This document shows positions 41,643 to 51,669 of a stretch of DNA of 64,000 nucleotides, in pieces. The notes below the pieces were generated by a model. It saw only the letters and a list, made by a program, of their open reading frames with translations, was not told the origin of the DNA and searched no databases. This stretch comes from Helicoverpa zea (lineage: Eukaryota; Arthropoda; Insecta; Lepidoptera; Noctuidae). The DNA lies in NCBI RefSeq assembly GCF_022581195.2, contig NC_061482.1, positions 558,001 through 622,000 of the forward strand, read 5' to 3'. How positions within the stretch are numbered: position 1 is the first letter of the stretch; the number at the start of each line of letters is the position of its first letter. A program made the translations under genes and the position numbers.

Positions 41643-42374
41643 TTAAACAATTAAATTCAAGCTGTCTGTACTACGAATTAAAATCGCCTGACTTACTTCA
41701 TCCTTACGTACAAATATTCTACCATTGCGTACCCAGATAAACTTGTAACCTTGTTCTTTGGTTTTTTTACGAGTAGCTGCATGTAACGATTTGTTAGCCG
41801 GTGTCAGGTGTTCTGCGACAAAAACTGGGACTTTAGGGCCACCAAGTCCCAAGTGCTGCGAGCTTAGTTTTTCATTGGCATTTTTCCGGTTAAAGTTGGA
41901 GACAGCAGCGAGTAAGACGTCACGCTTTCGGGGACTGCGAAGTTTTACAACAATTGAGCGTGGTTTATCACTCTGCTTGTTTATTTTTGCAACTCTAGTC
42001 ACATGCAGGACATCTTCGTCGTTAATGGGACTGTCCACGGTTTTGGCTAATTGCACGACTGTATTGATTAAGTTTTCATTTCTGAATTCAGGAACGCCAA
42101 CAATTTCGACGTTACTTTCACGCATATTTTGTTCTACTGAACACAACCTGTTATTGAGATCCCTCACAAATGACTTCAATTCAGCGTTCTCCTTCTGTAG
42201 CTCAACAACAGTGGTTGTTTTTTCTTCTATTTTTGTTTTCAGGTCCTCATATAAATGGTTGAAGAAAGACATTGCCTCCTGGAAGCCCACCATTTGTTCA
42301 TTGATAGCCCTTAAATGTTCAGACATAACACTTTCCACAGTAGACTTAATGGTCATCGTAATTTCTTGTTTCAA
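41643..42374 (-). CDS. LINE family 2 ORF1 (nucleic-acid-binding), 5'-truncated
   Basis: A coiled coil (YEDLKTKIEEKTTTVVELQK and on) is followed by VEIVGVPEF, VVQLAKTV and a basic C-terminal region with RDVLLAAVSNFNRKNANEK, resembling the FP25-like ORF1 fold found in many insect LINEs. The frame continues upstream of 42374 to about 42570 without an ATG (codon 42374 is TTG), so the N-terminus is missing. ORF1 stops about 50 bases before ORF2. Confidence 0.7.
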   Translation of the reverse strand: MKQEITMTIKSTVESVMSEHLRAINEQMVGFQEAMSFFNHLYEDLKTKIEEKTTTVVELQKENAELKSFVRDLNNRLCSVEQNMRESNVEIVGVPEFRNENLINTVVQLAKTVDSPINDEDVLHVTRVAKINKQSDKPRSIVVKLRSPRKRDVLLAAVSNFNRKNANEKLSSQHLGLGGPKVPVFVAEHLTPANKSLHAATRKKTKEQGYKFIWVRNGRIFVRKDEVSQAILIRSTDSLNLIV

Positions 42375-42889
42375 AATATACCGCAGTTTATTTTCAGTAA
42401 TGTAGTCACCCGCAGTCTCTGCGCTTTCAGGGGTTGTGTAACTTGGTTTCCCGCGGAATGTAACATTGCAATTTTCAGATGAACTGCCTACAGTATTAAG
42501 AGTAGGTCGAATTGGTGTATTAGTATTGTTAGTTTTAGGTTTTAGCTCGGTTCGGCTCGAAATCGGTTATTTTTTTTAAGTTTTTACAAACTTAATATAA
42601 ATGCAGTAAATAGCCGCCATTTTGTTTATTCAAAAGTACATTGTACTGTACACATGTACACCCTTTGTCGTCATTTGCGTGTTCAGTTTAAATATGTCAT
42701 ACTTAGTAAATGCAAGCCTTGAATGCATTAGTTAACTAGCTAATTATGACGGTTATATTATACTTGTTTTTATAGCAGACTAGTGGCATTCTCTGGTTTT
42801 AGTCGTAAGGGAACAATAATAGGTAGGTGACCAACGACTGCCAAGGATGTTCAATGACAGCCGGGACCTTTCAGCTTAAGGTGCCTTAC

Positions 42890-43010
42890 GAAACGCCGTG
42901 TCCAAATACATACAAACTTATAAAAATTGCATTGGTACTTGGACCTGGAATCGAACCCACTCATAGGTTCTTGAGATGGTTCTTGACCCACTATGTGAAT
43001 AGGACTTTAG
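42890..43010 (-). mobile_element. SINE head fragment, antisense
   Basis: On the minus strand it carries GGTTCGATTCCAGGTCC, including box B, and AAGTACCAATGCAA, as in the tRNA-headed SINE. Confidence 0.5.
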
Positions 43011-43237
43011 GAATATATGTATATAATATTTATTGTAGGTATACTACATATGTTCTCTCGCTGTGGCGGCATATTGGGCTGACATAGTGTAGTCTCAATA
43101 TATGACATGTTATCGACACGAAAGAAGAAAAAGAATATATTTTAAGGGTTTGAAAATCGTACAATTACATCTTCAGGTACCTAGAGGTCTCTTTCTTTCC
43201 TAGCTTTTATAGAATAGAATAGAACAAATTTATTATA

Positions 43238-43467
43238 TCCCTACTAATATTATAAATGCGAAAGTAAGTAAGTAACTCTGTCTGCCTGTCTGTCTGTTAC
43301 GCTTTCACGTATAAACCACTGAACTGATTTTAATAAAATTTGTTACAGAGATAGAGTTGACCTTGAGAAAGAACATAGGTTAGTTTTTCTCCTGGACTTT
43401 TGATGAATTCTCTTGGAAACGCGATATAACCGAACTCTACGCGGGCGAAGCCGCGGGCGGAAGCTAG
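43238..43467 (+). mobile_element. Helitron-like element, family A, best preserved
   Basis: Host A, then TCCCTACTAATATTATAAAT. The 3' end has stem CGCGG (43440-43444), loop GCGAAG and stem CCGCG (43451-43455), then GGCGGAAG and CTAG (43464-43467), then host T. Every Helitron terminal feature is present in 230 bp. Confidence 0.75.
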
Positions 43468-43739
43468 TTATAAAATAAAAGCAAAATATCTTAGGTTTTT
43501 CACTTAAAACTTAAAACGAAGATAGAACGAGCTAGTTAGCCCGCAGATAGATGCGACGATAGATTTCACTTTGACAGTCCGGTTCTTAACTTTCCATTTG
43601 AATTATAAACTGCGTCTCCGAAGTTGGATAGTTGCTGAATAATAGGATAGACTTAGGTATTTTTAGCAAGTGATAGGTAACACTGGTAGGTATTTTAAAT
43701 TGAAAATAAAATAAAATGTACTGTAGTGTAACACAAACG

Positions 43740-43934
43740 GCCTAATACCTATTAGAGAAGAAATATTTTTTTGTTTGTTTGTGCGCCGAAATTATTGAAT
43801 CGATTTGAAAAAATATTTCTCTCTTGGAAAGCTACATTCTTCCCTAGAACACAGGCTATAAGTATTTTATCCCGCTACGGGCGGCAGTTCCCAGGGGAGT
43901 CAGTACGCGAGTGAAACCTCGGAAAAATGTCTAG
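43740..43934 (+). mobile_element. Helitron-like element, family B
   Basis: Family-B interior (CTTGGAAAGCTACATTCTTC), ending CTAG before T; the hairpin is degraded. Confidence 0.45.
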
Positions 43935-43935
43935 T

Positions 43936-46900
43936 AATTTTTAAATAGGCTTGACTTATAAATTATTTTAACTGCCCATTTAAGAGAAAAACTCAAAATA
44001 ATTTTTAAAATAATTAATAGAAAAACTGTCAGATTGACATTCAAACACTCAACCACATGCTACTAGGTATATAATCTACCTTCTCAATTTCTTCTCCAAC
44101 GCCGCCGTAAATATATGCTCGGTTTAATATAATATATAATGTAATGTTCGTGTGTCTATACATAATACCCCAGGCCGTAATACTCTCGCCGTCTCGTTAC
44201 GGTAATATAATTTATTCATAACAAATTACCTCTGACCTCCTCTGCAAAAATGGCTTAAATAAAATAAAAGCCTGCAAGTTAACGTGTTATTTAACTTTCA
44301 TTTTTGACCAACACTAGGGGTGTTGCACTATCCATACTAATACAGACAGACAGTTACTTTCGAACTCGAGTTCACTAGTAAAATAATCGTCCATTGACTA
44401 CTTTAATTGTAATACTTTATCACAAGTTAGTGTTTCACGCGATAAATACGTTTCGTAGTGTTTGCTACATAAAATCATGTTTAACCCCTCTTCGCCGCGC
44501 GTGCTAAATGGGTATTACGAGTACCGACGTAGTTACCAAGCACCGTTAAGCTTCGGACATATTTGATATAACCTGCCTCACTTTCATAAATAACAGTAAT
44601 TTATATCGTGTTTTATGTGCACCATCTTTTCAAGTATATAATAATGTAGCTGAGTTTTATTTTTGTGTAAAATATCATTCTTGGAAGCGCGAGCAGACAG
44701 TCATCGCTGTGTTGTTTTTTGAATGAGATTTCACAAATAAAATACTGAAATTCATATAAGAAGCTTATTTAAAATCTTCTGTAGGTGCTTAGTTACTAAA
44801 AATATCGTTTATAACGTGTCTATTGTAGGTGGCTGAATGGCTGGACAGACTCTATTGTCGAAAATTGTTCAGGTACGTAGGTGCCCAACATTCAAGATTT
44901 TTGGTTACGCATTATGTGACCTTTCACCGGACTTTGATATATTATTTGAATAATATACTGACAAGCTTCCACCTGGATCCTGAGGGAACTACTTCACGGA
45001 CCCGGGTAAAAGTGGCATAAAGCGTTACTTGATAAATGGATCATCTAACACTCAAAGACTTATTCAGAACGGGGAAGTTTCTAAGATTAGTGCGTTCAAG
45101 CAAACATACTAATAAAATCTTCAGTTTTAAAAATGAGTATATACCTACATAGTTTTCGGTAACACTGAAAGTACGTTTTGAATTTTTGCTGGCGTCTGCA
45201 ACTGCCAACCGCACATGCCCCAGCATGCATCGATATCAGATGTCATATACCTGACAGCGACTGAACATGCTACTGCTGCTTCGATCCAAATCGGTTTTTC
45301 AGAGTACTCAACAGATAAGATATTCGTAAAAATTATGTCCTGTCAGGTAGATCAAGCTCATTGACACTCAAAAAACTTCTCATGTGACGTAAGTCGGTAG
45401 GTTATTTACTATTTACTAGTAGTGTTTCATAATCGCCGTGAAGCACGTGGCGGTATCATGTTCCCAACGGGCTACACTCCTCTGAACGAACAATTAATTT
45501 TATTGCAAAGCACTCATTTCCCCTCTAAGTGCACACAATTGGTCTCGTAGCTGCAATCGACAAAGTTAAACATTTCTAGAACAGATAATGTAATCAAAGT
45601 TCGAAGACTGGAAAAATAGCCTTATTAAACAAAAAATATATGTGTACCTACTTATAGCAACAGTAGATATTGTTCGGCATCCATACATATAGAACTCACT
45701 AAAGTCTATCTATAAGTAGGTACACTGGAACGGAACTACTTCTTAAACATTTATTTAAAAAATACTTTTCGTACTAAATCTGTTATACCTCTAAATCTTT
45801 GTACGATCAAAGTGCCCTGAAGTACATGAAACGTTTGAATTGCACTTGAAACAATACAATATCTTGGACCAAAGACCGTCTGTCACGCGAGGGTTTGCCA
45901 GTTCTCACGTGAGGGGTTAACCAGTTCTCATGCCTCCTTCAACGAGTACTCAGGCTTATCCTTTTGAAACAAAGGTGGTTTGTATGTGAAGCTTAAGCTG
46001 TGACAGTGTAAAATGGCCCATAAAGGTATGGCTGATGAACTACCAAGAACTTTAAGCTGAGGCTTATGGTGCTCTTAGACGAAACGTACATACAACTAGA
46101 GCTAGACGCGTGCTTTCACAATATTGTTTTCTTGTCAAATTATTTAAATGTAAACAGACGCCAGTTTTGTTGTGATCTTAAAATAATTTATGTAGGTGAG
46201 GACAGAATGAGCATTTACTGGTATAGCTTAAACGCCCCAAGAATGTACCTACTCACTAAAATCTTACAGTTCTGACAAAGCACTATTCTTTCATGAAAGA
46301 TTTGATAGTGATGCTGTTTTGTTTCTTTATTTGGCTTTATTCGTGTAAGTAAGTACCAACACTATATGAGCGTGTTTATTACTATATATTACAAGCTGTT
46401 TTATTTGTTATATTTTATATCAGTCACTTACCTATATACCTATACCTTCGTTTGAAGTCTTAGAAGATGGTGTTATACCTAAGTTAGTGTAGTATAGCTT
46501 TAAGCAATCTACGACTTAATAATGTGTGCGCAGCCTTAACCACAATATTGATTAAGCGGCGTGTTGATTTGATGGTTACTTTAACTTGAACTATTCACGC
46601 GACACTTACTTGTTTGATAGTTTCATACCGCTTCAATATTGCACGTTACTTACACAAAGATTAAACTTATCGAAGTAGTTTTACGTTTTGTAACTTTAGA
46701 ATCAAATTATGTGATGTTATATCGAGGTGTATCTTTGGTAGATTTAGTAGTATTTTTTTCTATTATTTATTCTTATCCGTATTTATGTGTACATAAACTG
46801 TTAAATAAATAAATAAATAGATTAGGATGGAACTTAGTTATTTAAGATAATCTATATTCTTGTTGGGAGAATCAGATGCAGAGCTGTGTAGAACTGACTG

Positions 46901-47248
46901 ATTAAATATAGGTAATGTGTAAACCTGTAGCTCAGAAATTGGTTATACTCTCAAAAGAGTCTACATATAACATGTAGCCAAAAGTCAGTATTAGGTAATT
47001 TTTCATTGATTGAGAATTTTACTACAAAACAACAGCAAAAACAGACTAAAAATTACACAAGAAACATAAAATCTCAGGCACTATCGTACAACAAAACGTT
47101 GTTACGTTTATAATGCAAAACATTGTCGTGAAGAAGCCGTAACGTCTCGAGCACGGCAGCCTTGAAGCAACAGGCGTAAGAACCTCAACGAAATATTACG
47201 AAAATACCACCATTTAATAAAATAATATTCAGCAGTAACTTACTAATA
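43936..47248. other. Long spacer without a supported gene
   Basis: AT-rich. About 44850-45020 resembles a decayed Helitron-like repeat. A CpG-bearing stretch at about 44460-44560 and frames at 46066-46275 and 45041-45226 give no recognisable domain. A short AAAT tail at about 46800-46818 suggests a LINE end. Confidence 0.4.
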
Positions 47249-47783
47249 CAGTCGACTCTTGTTAATTCAAACCTGCGATATTTCGAACCTCTCGTTAATT
47301 CAAAGTTATCACGAGTTCCCTACAAAATCTCTTTATATTTCGAACTAAATCAATACATTTTTATGCACTTGGTAATTCGAACGAAAAAAGCATTGCTATA
47401 TAACAAAACGACGCGTTAATTCGAATTCTTAGTCGTCCAACACTCGAGAATTCAAAGTTGCAGAGAGAAAGAGGCGGAAAGATTGTAAGTCAGAATCAGA
47501 GAGCAGTCTGAGTAGCAGCAATCTGTTTTGAAGCAGTATGACGGAGCTGTTTCGAAAGATTAATTAATTCACATTATGAATACATGTATGCACACAAATG
47601 TGTCTTTAAACTTTTGACATTGTTATAAAATAGCAGTTAACAAATAATAATTGATCAACACTTAACAATTCGAAGTTTTATTTATTTTCTCTCACAAATT
47701 TCGAACCATTTAATATTTCAAAAACTCGATAATTCGTAATATTTTAAGAGTCCCTCGAGTTTCGAATTAACGAGAGTCGACTG
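47249..47783. mobile_element. pogo/Tigger-like MITE
   Basis: TA, then CAGTCGACTCTTGTTAATTC at the left; the right end reverse-complements to CAGTCGACTCTCGTTAATTC, followed by TA. These are pogo-type ends with TA target duplication. TTAATTCGAA-like motifs recur through both arms, perhaps as transposase sites. No transposase frame in 535 bp. Confidence 0.8.
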
Positions 47784-47834
47784 TATTAACTTTCTTTTGT
47801 AATAGTAAAAAGCTTCAGTTAAATATTTGTATTA

Positions 47835-48232
47835 GAGCTCTGCCTCACTAGGACGCCATGGCGACGTCGCCAGCGGCACAGGTCTGGCTACTTCTGGCAT
47901 CCAAATGTCGCCAAGTCGAGTGGCCATGGCGTCTCGACAGTCAATTGTTTACATCGTCGCTGAAGAAATTGCACGCTGACTGGCGATCACATTGGCGACT
48001 GTGTGAGGGAGGTGCGCTTTACCGTGTACATTATACTGGCAACTGTGGCCACGTCGCCAAGCTGCCACGGTAGCCAGAAGCCACGTAGGGCACTGTAGCT
48101 CGTGGCCACGCCTCCAATTTGACGACGTTGCCAAACCGTCACCAAATGAGTTAGGTTCCATACATTTCAATACTAACTGCTTGGATACGTAGCCGGCGAC
48201 GACGCCATTGGCGTCCTAATGAGGCAGGGCTC
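47835..48232. mobile_element. Harbinger-like MITE, GC-rich
   Basis: Ends GAGCTCTGCCTCACTAGG and, reverse-complemented, GAGCCCTGCCTCATTAGG, flanked by TTA on both sides (47832-47834, 48233-48235). Subterminal GCCATGGCG and GCCATTGGCG motifs repeat. It starts 51 bp from the pogo-like element. Frames inside it are by-products of GC content. Confidence 0.75.
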
Positions 48233-48395
48233 TTAAAGCTGCACCGAATTAGATTTTAAGCCCACTGTTTGGTCAGTCAACAGTTTTGCATAAATACTGT
48301 TTGTATGTATTTACTCGTAGGAAAGCGCAGAAATCACTTTAGCAAAACAAAATCTGTTGCGGCTTTCGCTTCACTTTTGTTTTTTTATTATTTTA

Positions 48396-48480
48396 CTAGC
48401 TTCTGCCCGCGACTTCGTACGCGGATCCTGTCCCTTATGCCAGCGACTACGGGGTCAGCAAAATCAAAGATCTGAATAGT
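48396..48480 (-). mobile_element. Helitron-like 3' end fragment
   Basis: On the minus strand it ends GCGGGCAGAAGCTAG before host T; the upstream part diverges. Confidence 0.4.
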
Positions 48481-48599
48481 CGCAATAGACGTGAACATAG
48501 GGATAAAAGTAGTGATTCTAATTAGTCCGCATTTAAGTTGTGTGTGGCAAAAATATTAAAAATATTACGTAAATAAACATTAAATAGATGACAAAGTCG

Positions 48600-48990
48600 T
48601 GGTGACTTAGTGGAATTCGTGGTGGTTTAGTGGGTAGAGAACCAATCTCTTAAGTATGAGCGTGCGTCTTTGATTCCAGGTCTGGTAAGTGCCTGCCAAT
48701 GCAACTTTTCTAAGTTCGTATGTACTTTCTACGTATATTTTGGATACCAATGACCGTTATTTGGAGGGGATGTTAAACTGTAGGTTCCGGCTGTCATTGA
48801 ACATTCTTGGCAGTCGTTATGGGTAGTCAGAAGCCAGTAAGTCTTACCAAGGGGTGTTGGTTTGAGCGGGTAACCGGGTTGTGGAGGTCAGATAGGCAGT
48901 CGCTCCTTGTAAAATACTGGTACTCAGTTGCATCGTGACTGGAAGTCGACCCTAACATAATTGGGACAAAGGCTCTTGAGATAATAACGA
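48600..48990 (+). mobile_element. Near-complete SINE with tRNA-like head
   Basis: Head GTGGTTTAGTGGGTAGAG through TTTGATTCCAGG (degraded box B), then the linker with TGCAACTTTTCTAAGTT and the common body, ending GGGACAAAGGCTC. It is the longest copy of the main SINE here. Confidence 0.65.
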
Positions 48991-48999
48991 CAATAATAA

Positions 49000-49600
49000 T
49001 GAGATATAGGCACCGCAGGACATCTGAGGCTGATGACGGGGAGTAGCGACCCCGCGGGGCTATATATACTGAGTTCTCCAGGGAGTGTATACTGTCCCCC
49101 ATCTCCGGCCGGTCTGAGTGAACCATGACGGGGGTAGATCTCACGCCTCTGGCTTGGCTTGGCCGTCCAGAGTGGAGCCGTCGCTAGAGCAGGATTAGTA
49201 GCCTTGCTCGGAGGGTAGGTGCCTCATGGTAAGCACAGGGAGCGCGTAATCTACGTTTAAAGTCCGCCGAGGTATCCTCACCCTTCAGCCGCTCATATCC
49301 CTGTTGCCCTCTTGTTGCTATTCAGTGACTGGTTCCCGGGGGCCCAGTAAGTGAGGTGGCGAGTCTCCACCTGCCGTTTTTACATGTACCTAATACATTG
49401 TCATCCACTAACATCCCATCACAATAGCCCAAGTAGTTTTCCTCCATAGTTAGCACAGAACCGGGGATTGTCTTTTTTTTTAACGACGTCCACCGAGGAT
49501 TGTCCTTGGATTCATTTCTATAGTGTATAAAGGGATAATCGTCGGTTTTGTGTCACCATTTCATTAAAGTTGTCTCAAAAGGACAATTATGTAAAATTGT
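49000..49600 (+). repeat. GC-rich dispersed repeat, probably LINE UTR
   Basis: About 49010-49380 is GC-rich (CCCTTCAGCCGCTCATATCC, then GGTGGCGAGTCTCCACCTGCC) and resembles a non-coding segment repeated in moth genomes. No protein frame holds up. Identity is inference only. Confidence 0.3.
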
Positions 49601-49659
49601 AAAAATGTACTAAGCAGTGACTTAACACGAAATTCAAGCGTTGTTGTATCTTCGTTATT

Positions 49660-50305
49660 ATTTGTTTGTGTGAGAGAGAAAAGAAAAATGCGTCAATAGA
49701 GAGTGCTTATCAGATTGAACAACTTTTGCTAAAACGTCATACCTCTATATGCTATAGTCTAGCTGGGCCCCTGGAGTTCCACATCAGATGTTTTAGATCT
49801 TCAATTTGTATAAGTCAATAGAAAGTACTTATCAAATTGAACAACTTTTGCTAAAACGTCATACCTGTATATGATACAGAGAAGCTGGGCTCTTGGGGTT
49901 CCACATCAGGTGTTCCAGATCTTAAAATTTATTATCTCAGCTGAAAATGCTCATCAAATGAAACAATTTTTGCCACGGCACCATATTTGTATCTCTTATA
50001 GTTTTATTGGTCTGTTGGAGTTCTGCATCAGGTCTTCAAGTTTCGAAGATAAATTATAGCCTATATGTTGACCAGGCTTAATACTGATACAACAAAGAAA
50101 AAATCATTGAAATCCGTTCAGTAGTTCGGAAGATTAGCGTGTACAAACAAACAGACATACAGACATACAGACATACAGACATACAGACAATTTTTTTTTT
50201 TGGATTTGTGCTCCATTACTGTTTCTAAACCCCACCCAATTATTATTTTTTTAATATATTCAATGTACAGACACAGTTTTTTTACAGATTTATTATATGT
50301 ATAGA
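49660..50305 (-). mobile_element. Helitron-like repeat, family C, with internal tandem repeats
   Basis: On the minus strand it starts TCTATACATATAATAAATC after a host A. Three degenerate units of about 120 bp begin near 49692, 49814 and 49937. An ACAGACAT microsatellite lies at about 50150-50187. Confidence 0.5.
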
Positions 50306-50439
50306 TACTTAGCGACTAGTTTCTTGAAATTCTTATATGAACGTTGATAGATATAATATTCGCTGGCCAGGTAATGCGATACCTCGGCAAGACAAGTGGT
50401 CTAGCTTGCAGCTTGAAATGAGTGACACAAAATATAGAA

Positions 50440-50743
50440 AAATCGGCCAAGTGCGAGTCGGACTCGCGCGACACGCTCGACGAAGGGTTCCGTACCAGTA
50501 CAAAAATGAGAAAAAAAATCACGTTTGTTGTATGGGAGCCCCCCAAAATATTTATTTTATTCTAGTGTTCATTGTATTTTAGTATATGTTGTTATAGCGG
50601 CAAAAGAAATACATCATCTGTGAAAATTTCAACTCTCTACTTATCACGGTTCATGAGATACAGCCTGGTGACAGACGGACGGACGGACGGACAGAGGAGC
50701 GAAAACAATAAGGTTCCGTTTTACCCTTTGGGTACGGAACCCT
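50440..50743 (+). repeat. Widespread arthropod repeat (GGCCAAGTGCGAGTCGG)
   Basis: Starts AATCGGCCAAGTGCGAGTCG, includes GACGGACGGACGG, and ends GGGTACGGAACCCTAA. AGGGTTCCGTACC near its start pairs with GGGTACGGAACCCT at its end. I have seen this sequence as a common repeat in many insects but cannot name its class with certainty. Confidence 0.5.
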
Positions 50744-51669
50744 AACTCAAACTCAAACTCAAACTCAAAATCGTTTATTCAAATTAGGCTGATAAATCAG
50801 CACTTTTCGAACGTCAAAAACAAAAGACAGCCCCCAAAACGCCCGCCCTTCACCACTTCCTATGTGTTTTTGCTGGGAAGAAGAAGTGGCGCAACAAACT
50901 CCCCAGCAACACATGTCTGTCTGTAAGGTTTGAAGAACCAGAATGTATACAAAACAAGTCAAATAAAAATATCATTATCACATGATAACCATTATATAAA
51001 ATTAGGAAAGAAAAAACAATACAAACTTAACACAAGTAGGCTAGCACACAGATTTATACCCATAAATACTAAGCACTCAAGCATTACTTATAGTCTATTA
51101 ACTGTATCTAAAGCCTCCTGTTACTGAAATAAAAATGTATTTTTAACATAAGCATAAAATCGGCGTGCCCACCCACATGCGCAGATGGTTATGTTGTAGC
51201 TGTACAACACAAACAAGGTGTACCTGCTAGGACTACAGTATTATTATTTTCTCCAAAAAAAGGTAATAGAAAATCATACTATTATTAATAGTGTCAACAG
51301 CTACCAACACGACCTGGTACCGCCAGCAGCACCCGTTCACGAGTATAACGCGAGGATCAGCCATCGCCCCCTTCGCACATTTTTGAGGGAAGGGGACAAC
51401 CCGACCCCCAACGCTACCGCTGGCCATACCGTCTAAGGGAGCATGACGTGCTTGCAGCTATTCAACAAAAGTAGAACATGTAAGAAGTACTGCAGTACTA
51501 GCAAGCCATAAAGCAACAACGCTAAGTAAAATTTAACAGAAGTTCCCAAAGTAATTAAAAAAAGAAAAAATCAGAATTAATGTCTGAAGTAATGTCAATC
51601 AATGTAAAAAATAATCATAATAAGTTTAAGATTTAGTTATAGCGATAACAAGAATGAGCTGCCTTGCGT

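Larger units (their letters stand above)
38474..42573 (-). mobile_element. LINE family 2 with open ORF2 and 5'-truncated ORF1
   Basis: On the minus strand: ORF1 remnant (to 41643), ORF2 (41593-38711), short 3' UTR and a TAAA-repeat tail (38474-38498). ORF1 is open upstream to about 42570 with no ATG, so the copy is 5'-truncated inside ORF1. Unrelated at nucleotide level to LINE 1. Probably jockey/CR1 supergroup. Confidence 0.8.

Noticed and set aside
41758..42405. Plus-strand frame of 215 codons
   Set aside because: It is antisense to LINE 2 ORF1 and has no domain of its own.
47858..48170. Open frames of about 70 codons on both strands
   Set aside because: They lie inside the GC-rich Harbinger-like MITE and overlap on opposite strands; they are composition artefacts.
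50150..50190. Short direct repeats resembling a CRISPR array
   Set aside because: They are an ACAGACAT microsatellite without spacers, in an insect genome.
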